From Atopobiaceae bacterium (GTDB taxonomy: Bacteria > Actinomycetota > Coriobacteriia > Coriobacteriales > Atopobiaceae), in contig JAFWMI010000179.1 of NCBI GenBank assembly GCA_017513965.1, positions 1 through 64,000 of the forward strand: a stretch of DNA of 64,000 nucleotides, given 5' to 3'. Made by a program: the position numbers and the translations under genes. The notes under the pieces were generated by a model. That model worked only from the letters and a program-made list of their open reading frames with translations, was not told the DNA's origin and made no database searches. This document shows, in pieces, positions 46,194 to 58,774 of this stretch; position 1 is the first letter of the stretch; each line of letters starts with the position of its first letter.

Positions 46194-47588
46194 ATGGCTG
46201 AGCACACAGATCGGGTGGCGCAAATTGCGGCGTTGGTTGAACGTCAACGAAGGCTCTTCGCCACGGGAGAGACACTGCCCATAGAGACGCGCATAAGCGC
46301 CCTCAAAGCCCTTCGCTCGGGGATTCTCGCCCACGAGGACAGGATTTGCACTGCCCTTGCCACCGACTTGGGCAAGAGCGCATCCGAGTCGTACATGTGC
46401 GAGGTGGGTCTTGTGCTCGCCGAGATTGGCTACATGTTGCGCAACGTTCGTCGTCTTGCGCGCCGTTATTACAGGCATACCCCGCTTACCCATCAGGTGG
46501 CACGCTGTTACGAGCAGGCGTCCCCGCTTGGCATCGTACTCATTATCAGCCCATGGAACTATCCTTTCCTGCTCACGGTGGAGCCGCTCGTTGACGCGAT
46601 CGCCGCGGGTAACACCGCCATCGTAAAGCCGAGCGCCTACGCCCCCGCCACGAGCACTGCCATCGCGCAGCTTGTGCGCGAGCTCTTCCCTCCGGAATAC
46701 GTCACCTGCGTTGAGGGTGGACGCGAGGAAAACCAGGCCCTTCTGGACCAGCCGTTCGACCTCATCTTCTTTACAGGAAGCACCACGGTGGGGAAAGTCG
46801 TACTGCAAAAGGCCGCACAACACGTGACGCCCGTTGTGCTCGAGCTTGGTGGCAAAAGTCCCTGTATTGTGGACGCAACGGCCAACGTTTCGCTGGCTGC
46901 ACGGCGCATCGCGTGGGGTAAGTACCTCAACTGCGGGCAAACGTGCGTGGCACCCGATTATGTGCTCTGCGACGAGCGCGTGGCGGATGAATTTGAGAGA
47001 GAACTGTGTCGTGAAATCACGCGCCAGTATGGTGCGTCACCATTGCAGAACCCAAACTATGGCAAGATCGTAAACGAGAGGCACTTTGAGCGTTTGCGTG
47101 GGCTTCTCAACACGGGAACGATTACCTTTGGTGGTTGCTGTGATGCGTCAAGCCTGCGGATTGAGCCCTCGGTGATGACCAACGTCTCGTGGGATGACCC
47201 CGTCATGGCCGATGAGATTTTTGGTCCCATTCTGCCCGTCCTGCGCTATGCAAGCCTCGACGAGGAGCTTGCCCAGGTGAACGTGCGGCCCCACCCACTC
47301 GCCCTGTACCTCTTCTCTGAGGACAAGCTCACCGTTAAGCACGTTATGTCCACGTGCTCCTTTGGCGGTGGCTGCATAAACGATGTGGTTTTGCATCTCG
47401 CCACCTCGCACATGCGCTTTGGAGGCGTGGGCGCAAGCGGCATGGGCAGCTACCACGGCGATGCGGGCTTCCAGACGTTCTCGCACGTTAAGAGCATCGT
47501 GGACCGTGCAACGTGGGCGGATCCGCCGCTACGCTATCAGCCCTACCGATGGCTGTCCGACCGCCTCGTTCGTCATTGTTTGCACTAG
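46194..47588 (+). CDS. Aldehyde dehydrogenase, class 3 type
   Basis: Oxidises aldehydes with NAD(P). The 464-residue product has the catalytic Cys in NCGQTCVAPDY, Glu in LELGGKSP, the cofactor motif FTGSTTVGKVV and ISPWNYPF. The C-terminal hydrophobic tail of membrane-bound fatty aldehyde dehydrogenases is absent. ATG 46194 is chosen although the upstream site (GGATGGTGG) is modest. A fatty- or aromatic-aldehyde substrate is typical for this class. Confidence 0.88.
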   Translation: MAEHTDRVAQIAALVERQRRLFATGETLPIETRISALKALRSGILAHEDRICTALATDLGKSASESYMCEVGLVLAEIGYMLRNVRRLARRYYRHTPLTHQVARCYEQASPLGIVLIISPWNYPFLLTVEPLVDAIAAGNTAIVKPSAYAPATSTAIAQLVRELFPPEYVTCVEGGREENQALLDQPFDLIFFTGSTTVGKVVLQKAAQHVTPVVLELGGKSPCIVDATANVSLAARRIAWGKYLNCGQTCVAPDYVLCDERVADEFERELCREITRQYGASPLQNPNYGKIVNERHFERLRGLLNTGTITFGGCCDASSLRIEPSVMTNVSWDDPVMADEIFGPILPVLRYASLDEELAQVNVRPHPLALYLFSEDKLTVKHVMSTCSFGGGCINDVVLHLATSHMRFGGVGASGMGSYHGDAGFQTFSHVKSIVDRATWADPPLRYQPYRWLSDRLVRHCLH

Positions 47589-47713
47589 GACGCATTAACC
47601 CTTCCGCGTGATCCGATTGATTGGAGTGTGGTACCCCTATTTAGTCAATGAGCATATACAATGCTATTGAGGTATGACATGGTCAATCAAGCATTAATGC
47701 GAGGAGCAGTATC

Positions 47714-49087
47714 GTGAACAACGAAGGTTCGCAAAGCAAGCAATCAAACAGTCGTACGGCTGGCGAAGCTGGTTGGCACGCGTCGCGATACAACCTCATG
47801 GCCAAGGTGCCGGGCACGAAGAACGTGGCCATCGCAAACCTCTTTAAGGGCAACTGCGCCGAGTACACGCCGCTCGAGATGTACCTGCTCTCCGTGTTGG
47901 AGGAGCTTGACGAGCACCATCCCATCATCGATCGTTTTGCCAAGCGCGGCATTATTGCGAATTTCGATGAACGCGCTGCGATCGAGACGTTGGGTCGTGC
48001 GGCCTGCGCCATGCCACATGTGATAGGGCTCACCATTTGTCCCACCATGGGCTGCAACTTCGACTGCCCGTACTGCTTCGAGGGCCACCATGCGGGCAAG
48101 ATGAGTGCCGAGGTGCAGGATGACGTTGTAGCGCTCGCTCAGCGCATGATGGAGGCGTCTGGAGTCAAGGATATCTCGGTTACATGGTTTGGTGGAGAGC
48201 CGCTCCTTGCCCCAGACGTAATCGAGTCGCTCTCGGAGCGTCTGATGGCGCTTACGGAGGAGCGAGGTGGCAAGTATTCTGCCGTCATCGTCACGAACGG
48301 CTACCTGCTTACGCAGGAGATGGCCAACATGCTCGAGCGTTGTAAGGTGGGTAAGGCCCAAGTTACCATTGATGGCATGGGCGCATCCCACGACGCTACA
48401 CGTCATCTTGCAGGTGGTGGATCTACGTTCGAGCGCATAACGGCCAACCTGCGCGACGTTAAGACCCCCTTTAGAGTGGATATCCGCCACAACGTGTACG
48501 AGGGAAACATGGCGGAGATGGGTGAGTTGGAAGCATTCATACAAAGGTTGGCGGACCAATCCGGCAACGATCTTGAGTACTACCCAGCGCCCGTCTTTGG
48601 CAGCGAGGTGGCTAACGAGCGTGGCAAGCAGGTTGGTCTCTTATGTAGCTCGAATGCCAGTGAGGTGGCGGTTAGGCAGGAAGCCGGACGTTTTATGGCG
48701 GGGCGTGGCTACTACTGTGGCGCAAACAGCATCTGGAGCGTGGGCATAGACGAGCGTGGTAACCTGCAGAAGTGCTGGGAGGCTGTCGACAAGCCTGCGA
48801 TTGCCTTTGGGACGGCGCACGACTGGGATCCCAGTAATCCGTTTGAGACCGCCTCCAATCCCAACAATCTTACGATGTACCTCAACCTCGCCTGTCCCAT
48901 TCCGGATGATGAGTGTAAGGAGTGCGTGTGGCTTCCCACGTGCGCGGGTGGATGCCCTCACAAGCGTTTGTTTGAGGGCCGCCAATGCATTGCCCTCAAG
49001 GACGATCCGGAAGCCTACGTATTGGCGTTGCATGCGCGGATAGGGGAGCAGAAGAAACAGAAGGAGTGCGCATCCAAGCCTGCATGA
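47714..49087 (+). CDS. Radical SAM/SPASM peptide maturase
   Basis: A 457-residue iron-sulfur enzyme, GTG start behind GAGGAG. The N-terminal 100 residues form a small domain typical of peptide-modifying maturases. The SAM cluster motif CxxxCxxC is at Cys114, 118 and 121, followed by WFGGEP. The C-terminal SPASM domain has Cys335, Cys354 and the CPIPDDECKECVWLPTCAGG cluster, enough for two auxiliary clusters. Such enzymes form thioether or C-C bonds in ribosomal peptides. No precursor or exporter is adjacent. The paralogue downstream is broken. Confidence 0.88.
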   Translation: MNNEGSQSKQSNSRTAGEAGWHASRYNLMAKVPGTKNVAIANLFKGNCAEYTPLEMYLLSVLEELDEHHPIIDRFAKRGIIANFDERAAIETLGRAACAMPHVIGLTICPTMGCNFDCPYCFEGHHAGKMSAEVQDDVVALAQRMMEASGVKDISVTWFGGEPLLAPDVIESLSERLMALTEERGGKYSAVIVTNGYLLTQEMANMLERCKVGKAQVTIDGMGASHDATRHLAGGGSTFERITANLRDVKTPFRVDIRHNVYEGNMAEMGELEAFIQRLADQSGNDLEYYPAPVFGSEVANERGKQVGLLCSSNASEVAVRQEAGRFMAGRGYYCGANSIWSVGIDERGNLQKCWEAVDKPAIAFGTAHDWDPSNPFETASNPNNLTMYLNLACPIPDDECKECVWLPTCAGGCPHKRLFEGRQCIALKDDPEAYVLALHARIGEQKKQKECASKPA

Positions 49088-49150
49088 TTCTTATAGGCCC
49101 TGAGTGCGATGATGTCCGAATCGAGAGAATATGCCGTTTTAGGGGACCAC

Positions 49151-49905
49151 ATGAACTCGAGCGATAGGCATCAGGGGCGCACGGCTACCGAGGCGGGTTG
49201 GCACATCTCGCGTTACAACATTGCGGCCCGTATTCCTGGCACCAAGATGACTGTCATCTTCAATACGTACCGGCGCATCTGTGCCGTTTACACGCCCATT
49301 GAGCTCCACATCATGAGGGTCCTCGACGAGGTGTCGGAGAACCATCCCCTCATTGGGCGATTGGCCAGCCGCGGCGTGATTGCGAACTATGATGAGCGAG
49401 AGGCCTTCGCGCTGCAGCGTACGCTCTCGTGTGCCCATGCACCTGTAGGTGGTGTATCAATCACCATCTGTCCAACGCTTGCCTGTAACTTCGAGTGTCC
49501 GTATTGCTTCGCGACTCGGGGCCGAGGCAAGATGACGCCCGAAGTCCAAGACGATGTGGTGGCATTTGCGGCTCGGATGCTCGACGCCGCCAATGCAAAA
49601 GAGCTCACCATAACATGGTTCGGCGGTGAGCCGCTGATGGCCACGGACGTCATCGAGGCGCTCTCTCCAAGGCTCATCGAAGTGGCCGAGGAGCGTGGTT
49701 GCAAATACGAGGCTTGGATTTTCACGAATGGCCACCTGCTTTCGCAGAGCGTGGTGGACTTGCTCCTGCGTTGTCGCGTGACGTACGTCCACATTCCACT
49801 CGATGGCGTAGGTGTCACAAACGACGCCACGCGTCGCCTTGTGGGGGGCGGGCCAACCTACCAGCGCATCGTAGACAATCTTGGGTTGCTCAAGCCTCCA
49901 ATCAA
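49151..49905 (+). pseudogene. Truncated second radical SAM maturase
   Basis: The start is placed at 49151, aligned with the paralogue and preceded by AGGGGA. The product matches the intact maturase through the CxxxCxxC motif (CNFECPYC) and WFGGEP up to LLKPPI, after about 250 residues. The rest of the radical SAM barrel and all SPASM cysteines are lost: the frame runs on into sequence that belongs to a glycosyltransferase in another frame and stops at 50105-50107. It cannot be a working maturase. Confidence 0.8.
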
Positions 49906-50583
49906 GACGCTCATGCCAAAGAGCTCGAGGGGCATTTTGCAAACTTGCGAATCGTCTGCCAGCAGCACGAGTATGCAGGAGCAGCTAGAAACAGAGGGGT
50001 GGATCTTGCGTCCGGAGAGTACGTTCTCTTTCCGCGACCTTACCGATGATTATTTCCAAATCACCAACCCAGCGCCATGGACCAAGGCATTTCGGCTGGA
50101 CTTTTGAAGAAGATAAACCTGAGGTTTCAGCTTCACGAGAACGCGAACGACATATCCTTTATCTATGCGACGTTGGTCTCAACACGAAGCGTCTGTGCCA
50201 TAAACGAGTGTCTTGTTTGGTATCGGGTTCGCCTGGGCTCGTCCAAGCACTCCAAGAAGTCGCAACCCTTGGCGTTTTTGAACGCGCTTGTTTGCATTAA
50301 GGCGCACCTCATCAAGGAAGGTGTCTATGACGTGCCGGAGGGCACATTCCTTAAGATGGCTCTTGCTAACTACGAATACAATCTGCGTACGGCAAAACAG
50401 AACGACGACACAGAGTCGCTCGAGCTGCTGGAAGAGGTGTGTGCGGACTACGCCGCCTTCGAATTGGGGTTGTTGCGAAGACAGTCCGACTTGCCAGCTT
50501 CTATTAAAGGGTATTACTTGACAGCTTTTGGGCGTATGGAGAAGCTTCGGAGTGCCCAGAAAGAAAGGAAGGTTGGGGCATGA
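49905..50583 (+). pseudogene. Family 2 glycosyltransferase remnant, several frameshifts
   Basis: Pieces of a GT2 enzyme appear in order but in different frames: AKELEGHFANLRIVCQQHEY with AGAARNRGVDLASGEYVLF (frame of 49699), DDYFQITNPAPWTKAFRLDF (frame of 49109), then LRFQLHENANDISF to the end at 50583. The segment between the DxD-like region and NPAPWTK is far shorter than in intact GT2 proteins, so an internal deletion is likely too. Its 5' end is replaced by the maturase gene. Confidence 0.75.
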
Positions 50584-50613
50584 TCAATCCAGTCTAGGGC
50601 ATTAAGAGAAGGG

Positions 50614-50973
50614 TTGTTCAGACCATTCAAGAGGCGCTTTGATGCACTATCCAAACGTCTTGACGGGCAGGGCAAGTCCATTTCGAAGATTGGGAGAGAC
50701 CTGTCCTCGACGAAGCGGCAAGTTGGCACTATTGAGAAGGAGCTTGCCAGAGTTCGCGAGGTCGATGTGGTCGAATTGAAAAAGGAGGTCGAACTCTCTC
50801 GAAAAGAGTTGATTGACACCTTTGATCTGCCGGGTGCGCTTGCCACAATCGACACACGTCTGGAAGTAATAGAGAGCTCACTTCGTAGTATCGAGAAGCT
50901 GCTGGTACTCAATGACGCGGCTAATTCGGAAGTCCTGCAGAGGCTTGGCGATTCTTCCAGCGATGAGGCTTGA
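50614..50973 (+). pseudogene. Coiled-coil protein, start damaged
   Basis: About 119 residues of mostly heptad-like sequence (RLDGQGKSISKIGRDLSSTK...VVELKKEVELSRKELIDTFD). The frame is open back to the TGA at 50581 (SRALREGLFRPFKRRF in frame), whereas an ATG overlapping the preceding stop (50580) hits TAG after five codons. Either a TTG start at 50614 is used or the gene has lost one base. It follows the broken glycosyltransferase, as a partner in a glycan cluster might. Confidence 0.5.
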
Positions 50974-51080
50974 TGCGTCTCGTATCAAATCATCCTACGC
51001 CCGTGCTCTGTAGTAATCTTGTCCGTATCGTAGCATGATGAGCAAGCAATAAAACTGGGTGGCACTGAGGCTTTGAGGCG

Positions 51081-51962
51081 ATGAATAACTGCGGGCAGGG
51101 AAGAGGCAGCGAATACAGGGCATACGGCATGTACGTGCTGTCTCTGCTGATTTTTGGAACAAATGGCATTTTGGTTTCGCACATATCGCTGGCTAGCAGT
51201 CAGATAGTATTGCTTCGTACGCTGATTGGCGGTGCCTTACTGACTCTCTTGCTCTTCGTAACGGGCGGGTTTGATGGGGGTAGCGTGTATGAGGAGCGTT
51301 TTCCACTCATGCTTGGCGGTACGGCGCTCGGGTTAAATTGGGTCTCGCTCTTTGAGGCATACCGGCTTTTGAATGTGAGCCTTGCCACACTGATCTATTA
51401 CACGGGTCCCGTTCTCGCGTTGCTGTGTTCTCCGATTCTGTTCAACGAGAAGCTCACCCGAAGAAAGCTCGTGGCGGGTTTTGTGGTGATGATCGGCTTA
51501 TTCTGCATTAGCGGAAGCGTCGTGGCGGTCGGGATGAGCCCGCTCGGGTTGCTGGCTGCAATGGCTTCGGCGCTTCTTTACGCCGCTCTGATTGGCTTCA
51601 ACAAACGGATCACCCGTACGTCCGGAATGCAGACTGCGGCCATTGAACTGGTTGTTGCTACGCTTGTTACACTTGCCTATGCAGTATGCGTCTCGGGTCT
51701 TCCGCATGTTGTGGAAAGTGACATTCCGTATATCGCAGCGATTGGCATCATCAATACGGGACTTGCGTACTTGCTCTATTTTTCCGGCATACAAAAGCTA
51801 TCGGGGCAATCCGTTGCGCTTATCAGCTACATTGATCCGGTTTCCGCGCTCTGCTTCTCTGCGTTCTTTCTCCACGAGGCGTTAACGCCTGTCCAGCTTT
51901 TTGGAGCGGTGCTCATCATCGGAGGCGCCCTGTATGGCGAGATGAGAAGACGTTCCGTCTAA
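51081..51962 (+). CDS. EamA/DMT-family transporter
   Basis: A 293-residue membrane protein with ten predicted segments in two EamA halves (about 15-140 and 155-288); GLNWVSLFEAYRLLNVSLATLIYYTGPVLALL is the usual helix 3-4 region and SGQSVALISYIDPVSALCFSAFFLHE the equivalent in the second half. Base composition is lower in GC than the neighbours, which may mark acquisition. Exports or imports small metabolites; substrate unknown. Confidence 0.88.
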   Translation: MNNCGQGRGSEYRAYGMYVLSLLIFGTNGILVSHISLASSQIVLLRTLIGGALLTLLLFVTGGFDGGSVYEERFPLMLGGTALGLNWVSLFEAYRLLNVSLATLIYYTGPVLALLCSPILFNEKLTRRKLVAGFVVMIGLFCISGSVVAVGMSPLGLLAAMASALLYAALIGFNKRITRTSGMQTAAIELVVATLVTLAYAVCVSGLPHVVESDIPYIAAIGIINTGLAYLLYFSGIQKLSGQSVALISYIDPVSALCFSAFFLHEALTPVQLFGAVLIIGGALYGEMRRRSV

Positions 51963-52138
51963 AAGCAAACGCCTCCCGGTGCGCGTACGCTTCTGGACTA
52001 ACCTCTTGTATGTACTCGGCCGACAGATGACGTATCCCTCATCGAGCATGATTCATTCCTGACGATAGTCGCGGTACCCTAGCGCACACAAGGTTAACAT
52101 GGACTCTGTCCCACCCGTTCACACGATGGAGGCGTGCC

Positions 52139-54672
<2,534 letters not shown>

Positions 54673-54728
54673 ACGCACTGGATGCACCGTATGGCCCGTC
54701 CGCAGAGGGTCGAAGCGCGGAGTGTAAA

Positions 54729-54765
54729 AAAGCACGCCCCCTCTTCCATAGAGGGGGCGTGCTTT
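54729..54765. terminator. Bidirectional terminator
   Basis: Perfect 16-bp stem (54729-54744 with 54750-54765) with a 5-base loop between the GH1 gene and the convergent binding-protein gene. On the minus strand it is followed by a T-run (54726-54731 read as A on plus). Confidence 0.9.
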
Positions 54766-54785
54766 GCACGTATCTAATTAGAGCC

Positions 54786-56105
54786 TTACAGCTCGTACGT
54801 CCCGAACCCGGCAATCGCTTCGTCAACGGACGCCACGCCGTTTGCGACTTGGTAGGCCGCGACGCGGTATTGGATGGTGGCGTCATCAGACAGCCCGACT
54901 TCGTGGGTCGAGATAACCCTGTTTGAGTCTATCGTGCTAAACGGAGCGTACATTCCATCGTAGGCAAGGTCCGGCGTTACCGTGAGCAGGCGCTTTGCGC
55001 GAGCGATGTCGTTGAGCTCCTGTTTGCTTACCAGGAAGCGCATGAACTCGTTCGCCATGTCAAGATTCTTGCTCTCCTTGTTTACCGAGAATTGCACGGA
55101 AGTCTTGTCGAGCAGGTAAGCACCCTCGTCGGCGAGCGTGAGCGGATAGAGGGCGTATGTAAACGGGTGGGCGGTAAACGCTTCGGACTGGCTCTCACGC
55201 TTGGCCGTTCCCGACGCTGTGTCGGCTGAGCAGAGCGCCATGGGGATGTCGCCCTCAAAGAACCTCAGGATCAGCGCGTTGTAACCGTCCTCTAGCTCGT
55301 TGCAGACCTTGAGGTTGATGCATCCCTGCTTCATGATGTTGCTTACCTTCTCGAGGACGGGACGCATGTATTCGCCGGCTGAAGAATCGAGTGTGTTGAG
55401 CTTCTCCACCATCTTGGGATCCTTGGAAGCATCGGCGTACATGAGGTCGCCGACGAGGTTGCCGTAAGAAGACGCTTCGTTGAAGCATAGAATGGGTGTG
55501 GGATACCCAGCCTTGTTGAATGCATCGCATGCGGTAAGCAGCTCCTCGTAGGTTGTCGGTATGCTGATTCCCTCCTTCTTGAAGAGGTCTTCGTTCACGA
55601 GGATGCCTGCCGTAGTGGAGAAGATGGGGGCCATGGGGCACGCCCCTGCCTTGTCTTTGCACAGCAGACTCGGGCGCACGCAGGACAAGTCGATGTTGAG
55701 CGCCGGGTCGGAGAGGTTCTCGGCATACCCAAACAGCGCGTCGTAACTATCGGATTCCAGCATGTAGTCATACGCAAAGAAGACATCGGGTGCAGTTTCG
55801 GAGCTCAGTGCAGTAGAGACGAGGTTGTTGTAATCGTCGAGCTTGGTATAGCTCAGCACGACGTCAGGGTAGTATGCATTGAACTTGTCAAATTCGGCCT
55901 CAAGCGCCTCAAAGTTATCGTATTTGCCAACCACAGAAATGGAGCATTTTGTGGCGGTGTCGAGCGAGGGAGTGAAGCTTGCTTGCTCACCTGCTTGCTC
56001 CGACGGTGTCCCAGTAGACTGCGGTGACGAACCACAAGCAACTAACGCGACCGAGACGAGTACCATCGACAAAACGAATAGGCAACGCGCAGCGGACTTT
56101 CTCAT
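54786..56105 (-). CDS. Extracellular solute-binding lipoprotein (carbohydrate type)
   Basis: A 439-residue family 1 binding protein. Start ATG 56105 overlaps the stop of the sensor kinase (TAATG) with AAGGAG placed inside the kinase's last codons. Lipobox VALVACG; then ISVVGKYDNFEALEAEFDKFNAYYPDVVLSYT and APDVFFAYD, typical of SBP_bac_1. No permease or ATPase follows; a terminator does. The coupling suggests it presents a sugar-like ligand to the kinase rather than to a transporter. Confidence 0.88.
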   Translation of the reverse strand: MRKSAARCLFVLSMVLVSVALVACGSSPQSTGTPSEQAGEQASFTPSLDTATKCSISVVGKYDNFEALEAEFDKFNAYYPDVVLSYTKLDDYNNLVSTALSSETAPDVFFAYDYMLESDSYDALFGYAENLSDPALNIDLSCVRPSLLCKDKAGACPMAPIFSTTAGILVNEDLFKKEGISIPTTYEELLTACDAFNKAGYPTPILCFNEASSYGNLVGDLMYADASKDPKMVEKLNTLDSSAGEYMRPVLEKVSNIMKQGCINLKVCNELEDGYNALILRFFEGDIPMALCSADTASGTAKRESQSEAFTAHPFTYALYPLTLADEGAYLLDKTSVQFSVNKESKNLDMANEFMRFLVSKQELNDIARAKRLLTVTPDLAYDGMYAPFSTIDSNRVISTHEVGLSDDATIQYRVAAYQVANGVASVDEAIAGFGTYEL

Positions 56106-58672
56106 TATTTGCACTCCTTGGCCTTCTTCTCCTTTACCTTGCTAATCTCTTTCAAAACGAGTTTTATGTCAAGGGGCTTAGCCAGATGACCGTTCATCCC
56201 GGCATCCAAACACATTGCGACATCTTCGGAAAACGCATCCGCCGTCGTCGCGATGATCGGAATTGTCGATACCTGCTCATCGGGCAGCGCGCGGATGGCC
56301 TTTGTGGCTTCGATGCCGTTCATAACAGGCATCTGTACGTCCATGAGTATGAGGTCGTAGGCTTCCTGCTGTGATGATGCAAGCAAGTCGACCGCGATCT
56401 GGCCGTTTTCGGCGCGCGTGGCTTCAATGCCGTACATGTCGAGCAACACCTCGATGATTTCCCAGTTGATGTCGTTGTCCTCGGCGACAAGCACGCGCAT
56501 GCCCGCGACGTCGGAGTGGTCGTCCTCGTTTGCAGTGGGTGCTGCCTCTATGTGCAACTGCTCGTTAATCGCGTGGTACAACGTGGACTTGAACATCGGC
56601 TTGGATATGAATCCGTCTGCGCCGGCGTCCTTCGCGCTCTCCTCGATGTCGGACCAATCGTAAGCTGAGACAAGAATTTTGGGAGCCGTATCCCCGCCTA
56701 GGGTACGCATGCGGCGCACGGTCTCGATGCCGTCCAAGCCAGGCATCTTCCAGTCGACGATGATGACGCTGTAGTTATCGAGCGTGTTACGCTTGGCTTC
56801 CACCATCTCGAGCGCCCGAGTTCCCGAAGAAGCCACTTCGGCCTGCGCATCGAGCGAGTCAAGCGCCTGCTGGGCAACCCGAAGGAGGTTCTCGTCGTCA
56901 TCGACGAGTAGGACACTGACGGATTCCAGTGTCATGTCCTCGGTCTCGCGCTCAGCGATGGGTACGTCGAGCGTGACGGTGAACGTCGTTCCCTCGCCCT
57001 CCTTGCTCTGGCATTCGATCGTGCCACCCATGAGGTCGACCATCTGCTTGGTGATGGCCAGACCGAGCCCTGTGCCCTGCACGCTGTTCACGCGGCTGTC
57101 TGTTTGGCGTGAGAATGACTCGTACATGTGCGCCATGAACTCTTCACTCATGCCCATGCCCGTGTCGACCACGCGATAGACCAGGCGTACCGTACCGGAC
57201 ATGTCGCTCGTCAGCTCCTGCAAGTCGACGACGACGCTTCCATAAGACTCGGTATACTTGAGGGCGTTCGACAAGATGTTTATGAACACCTGGTTGATGC
57301 GTAGCTGGTCGGCGTAGAGATACTCCTGCTCCACGGCATTGATGTGAAAGTGGAAGTCGATGCTCTTCTCCCTGACCATGGGCTGCGAAATGTTGACAAG
57401 GTTCTCAGTTACCTCTGCAATCGAAAACGTCACCGGCGTGAGGGATAGCTTGCCGCTCTCCACCTTGGAAATATCCAGAATATCGTTGATGAGCGTGAGC
57501 AGGTGATTGCCCGCGAGCTCAATCTTATGCAAGCTGTCCTTGACGACGGCTGGGTCATCGACGCTGCGCTGCGCGATGGTCGTTAACCCCAGAATCGCGT
57601 TCATGGGTGTGCGGATATCGTGGGACATGGTCGAGAGAAAGTCGCTCTTAGCGCGATTTGCCGCCTCTGCTTCCTTTGCGGACTCATTGATGCGCTTGTT
57701 GAGCGAATTCATGAAGACCATGTCGCAGATGAGCAAGAACAACAGAGCACAGGCAACCCCACCGACCAAGAACCAATCGACGGCGCTTCGATGCAAGCTG
57801 TTCGATGGGATGTAGTTGAGGATGGTCCATCCTTGGTTCGCGCTGATTGGCACGTATGCTATCAGGCACTCCTCGCCGCGCGAGTTGGTCATGATAAAAG
57901 ACCCGCTCTGCGTTGCCAGCCGTGTTCTCAGCTCTTTGACACCAGCTGCATCGATTTGGTTGTACGATTTGTAGAACTCGATGAAGTTGTTGTTCTTGTA
58001 ATCGTGGCCTTTGATGATGTAGTTGCTATCGCTATCGATGAGCGAGATCTCAGCGTCGTTGTACTGGTCAACGGGAAACACCCATTTATCCTGGAGCTTC
58101 TTGGTGGGGATGACGCGTAGGAGGACCGCCTCGCGCTGCTTTGACTCGTCACGGGAATCCGCAAGCGAGATCTTGCTGCAAAACGCCAGTGACTGAATGC
58201 CAGTCAAGGGATCAGTGTACGATCGCGAGACGTTGATGGCGCCATCCTGTTCGGCAAGCTTGTTGAGTCGTATGGGAAGGCCGATTGCCTTATACGATAC
58301 GGCATAGTCGTCTTTCGTGCCCGTCTTTGGGTGCGTCGAGAGTCCATCGAGCGAGTCATCATCCGCAAAGACGATGTGTACGGCGGTGTCGGTTGAGACA
58401 TGGGAAGACCTGACGAACGATATTGCCTCGTCGATAGTCGTAGGCTTGCTATTGATGTAACGAGCCCAGACGTCGCAGATATTCTGCTCTCCCTCGAGGT
58501 AATTGGCCGTCACCTGTTCCATGGTGACGGTTGCCGTCTCGAACTGGGACACGTCGGTGGCATACGACATGTCGGCCGTCCGCTGAGCATACAGCAAAAC
58601 GAAGCCTATGATTCCGAGCATAACGGCAACATTTACCAGAACTATGAGATATCGCTTGTTAGCTGTTTGCAT
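56105..58672 (-). CDS. Hybrid histidine kinase with two receiver domains
   Basis: An 855-residue membrane sensor; start 58672 (AAAAGG upstream). Transmembrane segments at about 8-30 and 305-330 enclose a Cache-like extracytoplasmic sensor. Then HisKA (SHDIRTPMNAIL, phospho-His), HATPase (NILSNALKYTE; GTGLGLAI), receiver 1 (phospho-Asp in VDWKMPGLDG) and receiver 2 (MDVQMPVMNG) with intact acidic pockets. No Hpt or output domain, so signal passes to a separate partner. Operon with the binding lipoprotein. Confidence 0.93.
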   Translation of the reverse strand: MQTANKRYLIVLVNVAVMLGIIGFVLLYAQRTADMSYATDVSQFETATVTMEQVTANYLEGEQNICDVWARYINSKPTTIDEAISFVRSSHVSTDTAVHIVFADDDSLDGLSTHPKTGTKDDYAVSYKAIGLPIRLNKLAEQDGAINVSRSYTDPLTGIQSLAFCSKISLADSRDESKQREAVLLRVIPTKKLQDKWVFPVDQYNDAEISLIDSDSNYIIKGHDYKNNNFIEFYKSYNQIDAAGVKELRTRLATQSGSFIMTNSRGEECLIAYVPISANQGWTILNYIPSNSLHRSAVDWFLVGGVACALLFLLICDMVFMNSLNKRINESAKEAEAANRAKSDFLSTMSHDIRTPMNAILGLTTIAQRSVDDPAVVKDSLHKIELAGNHLLTLINDILDISKVESGKLSLTPVTFSIAEVTENLVNISQPMVREKSIDFHFHINAVEQEYLYADQLRINQVFINILSNALKYTESYGSVVVDLQELTSDMSGTVRLVYRVVDTGMGMSEEFMAHMYESFSRQTDSRVNSVQGTGLGLAITKQMVDLMGGTIECQSKEGEGTTFTVTLDVPIAERETEDMTLESVSVLLVDDDENLLRVAQQALDSLDAQAEVASSGTRALEMVEAKRNTLDNYSVIIVDWKMPGLDGIETVRRMRTLGGDTAPKILVSAYDWSDIEESAKDAGADGFISKPMFKSTLYHAINEQLHIEAAPTANEDDHSDVAGMRVLVAEDNDINWEIIEVLLDMYGIEATRAENGQIAVDLLASSQQEAYDLILMDVQMPVMNGIEATKAIRALPDEQVSTIPIIATTADAFSEDVAMCLDAGMNGHLAKPLDIKLVLKEISKVKEKKAKECK

Positions 58673-58774
58673 CTCGAACCTTTTCCGCTTCGTGTACAAG
58701 CATTATCTCACGCTTAGGCCGCTATTGCAGCGAGATTGATTGAGCAATGGCATCGCATGCGTGCGGACGAGTGG

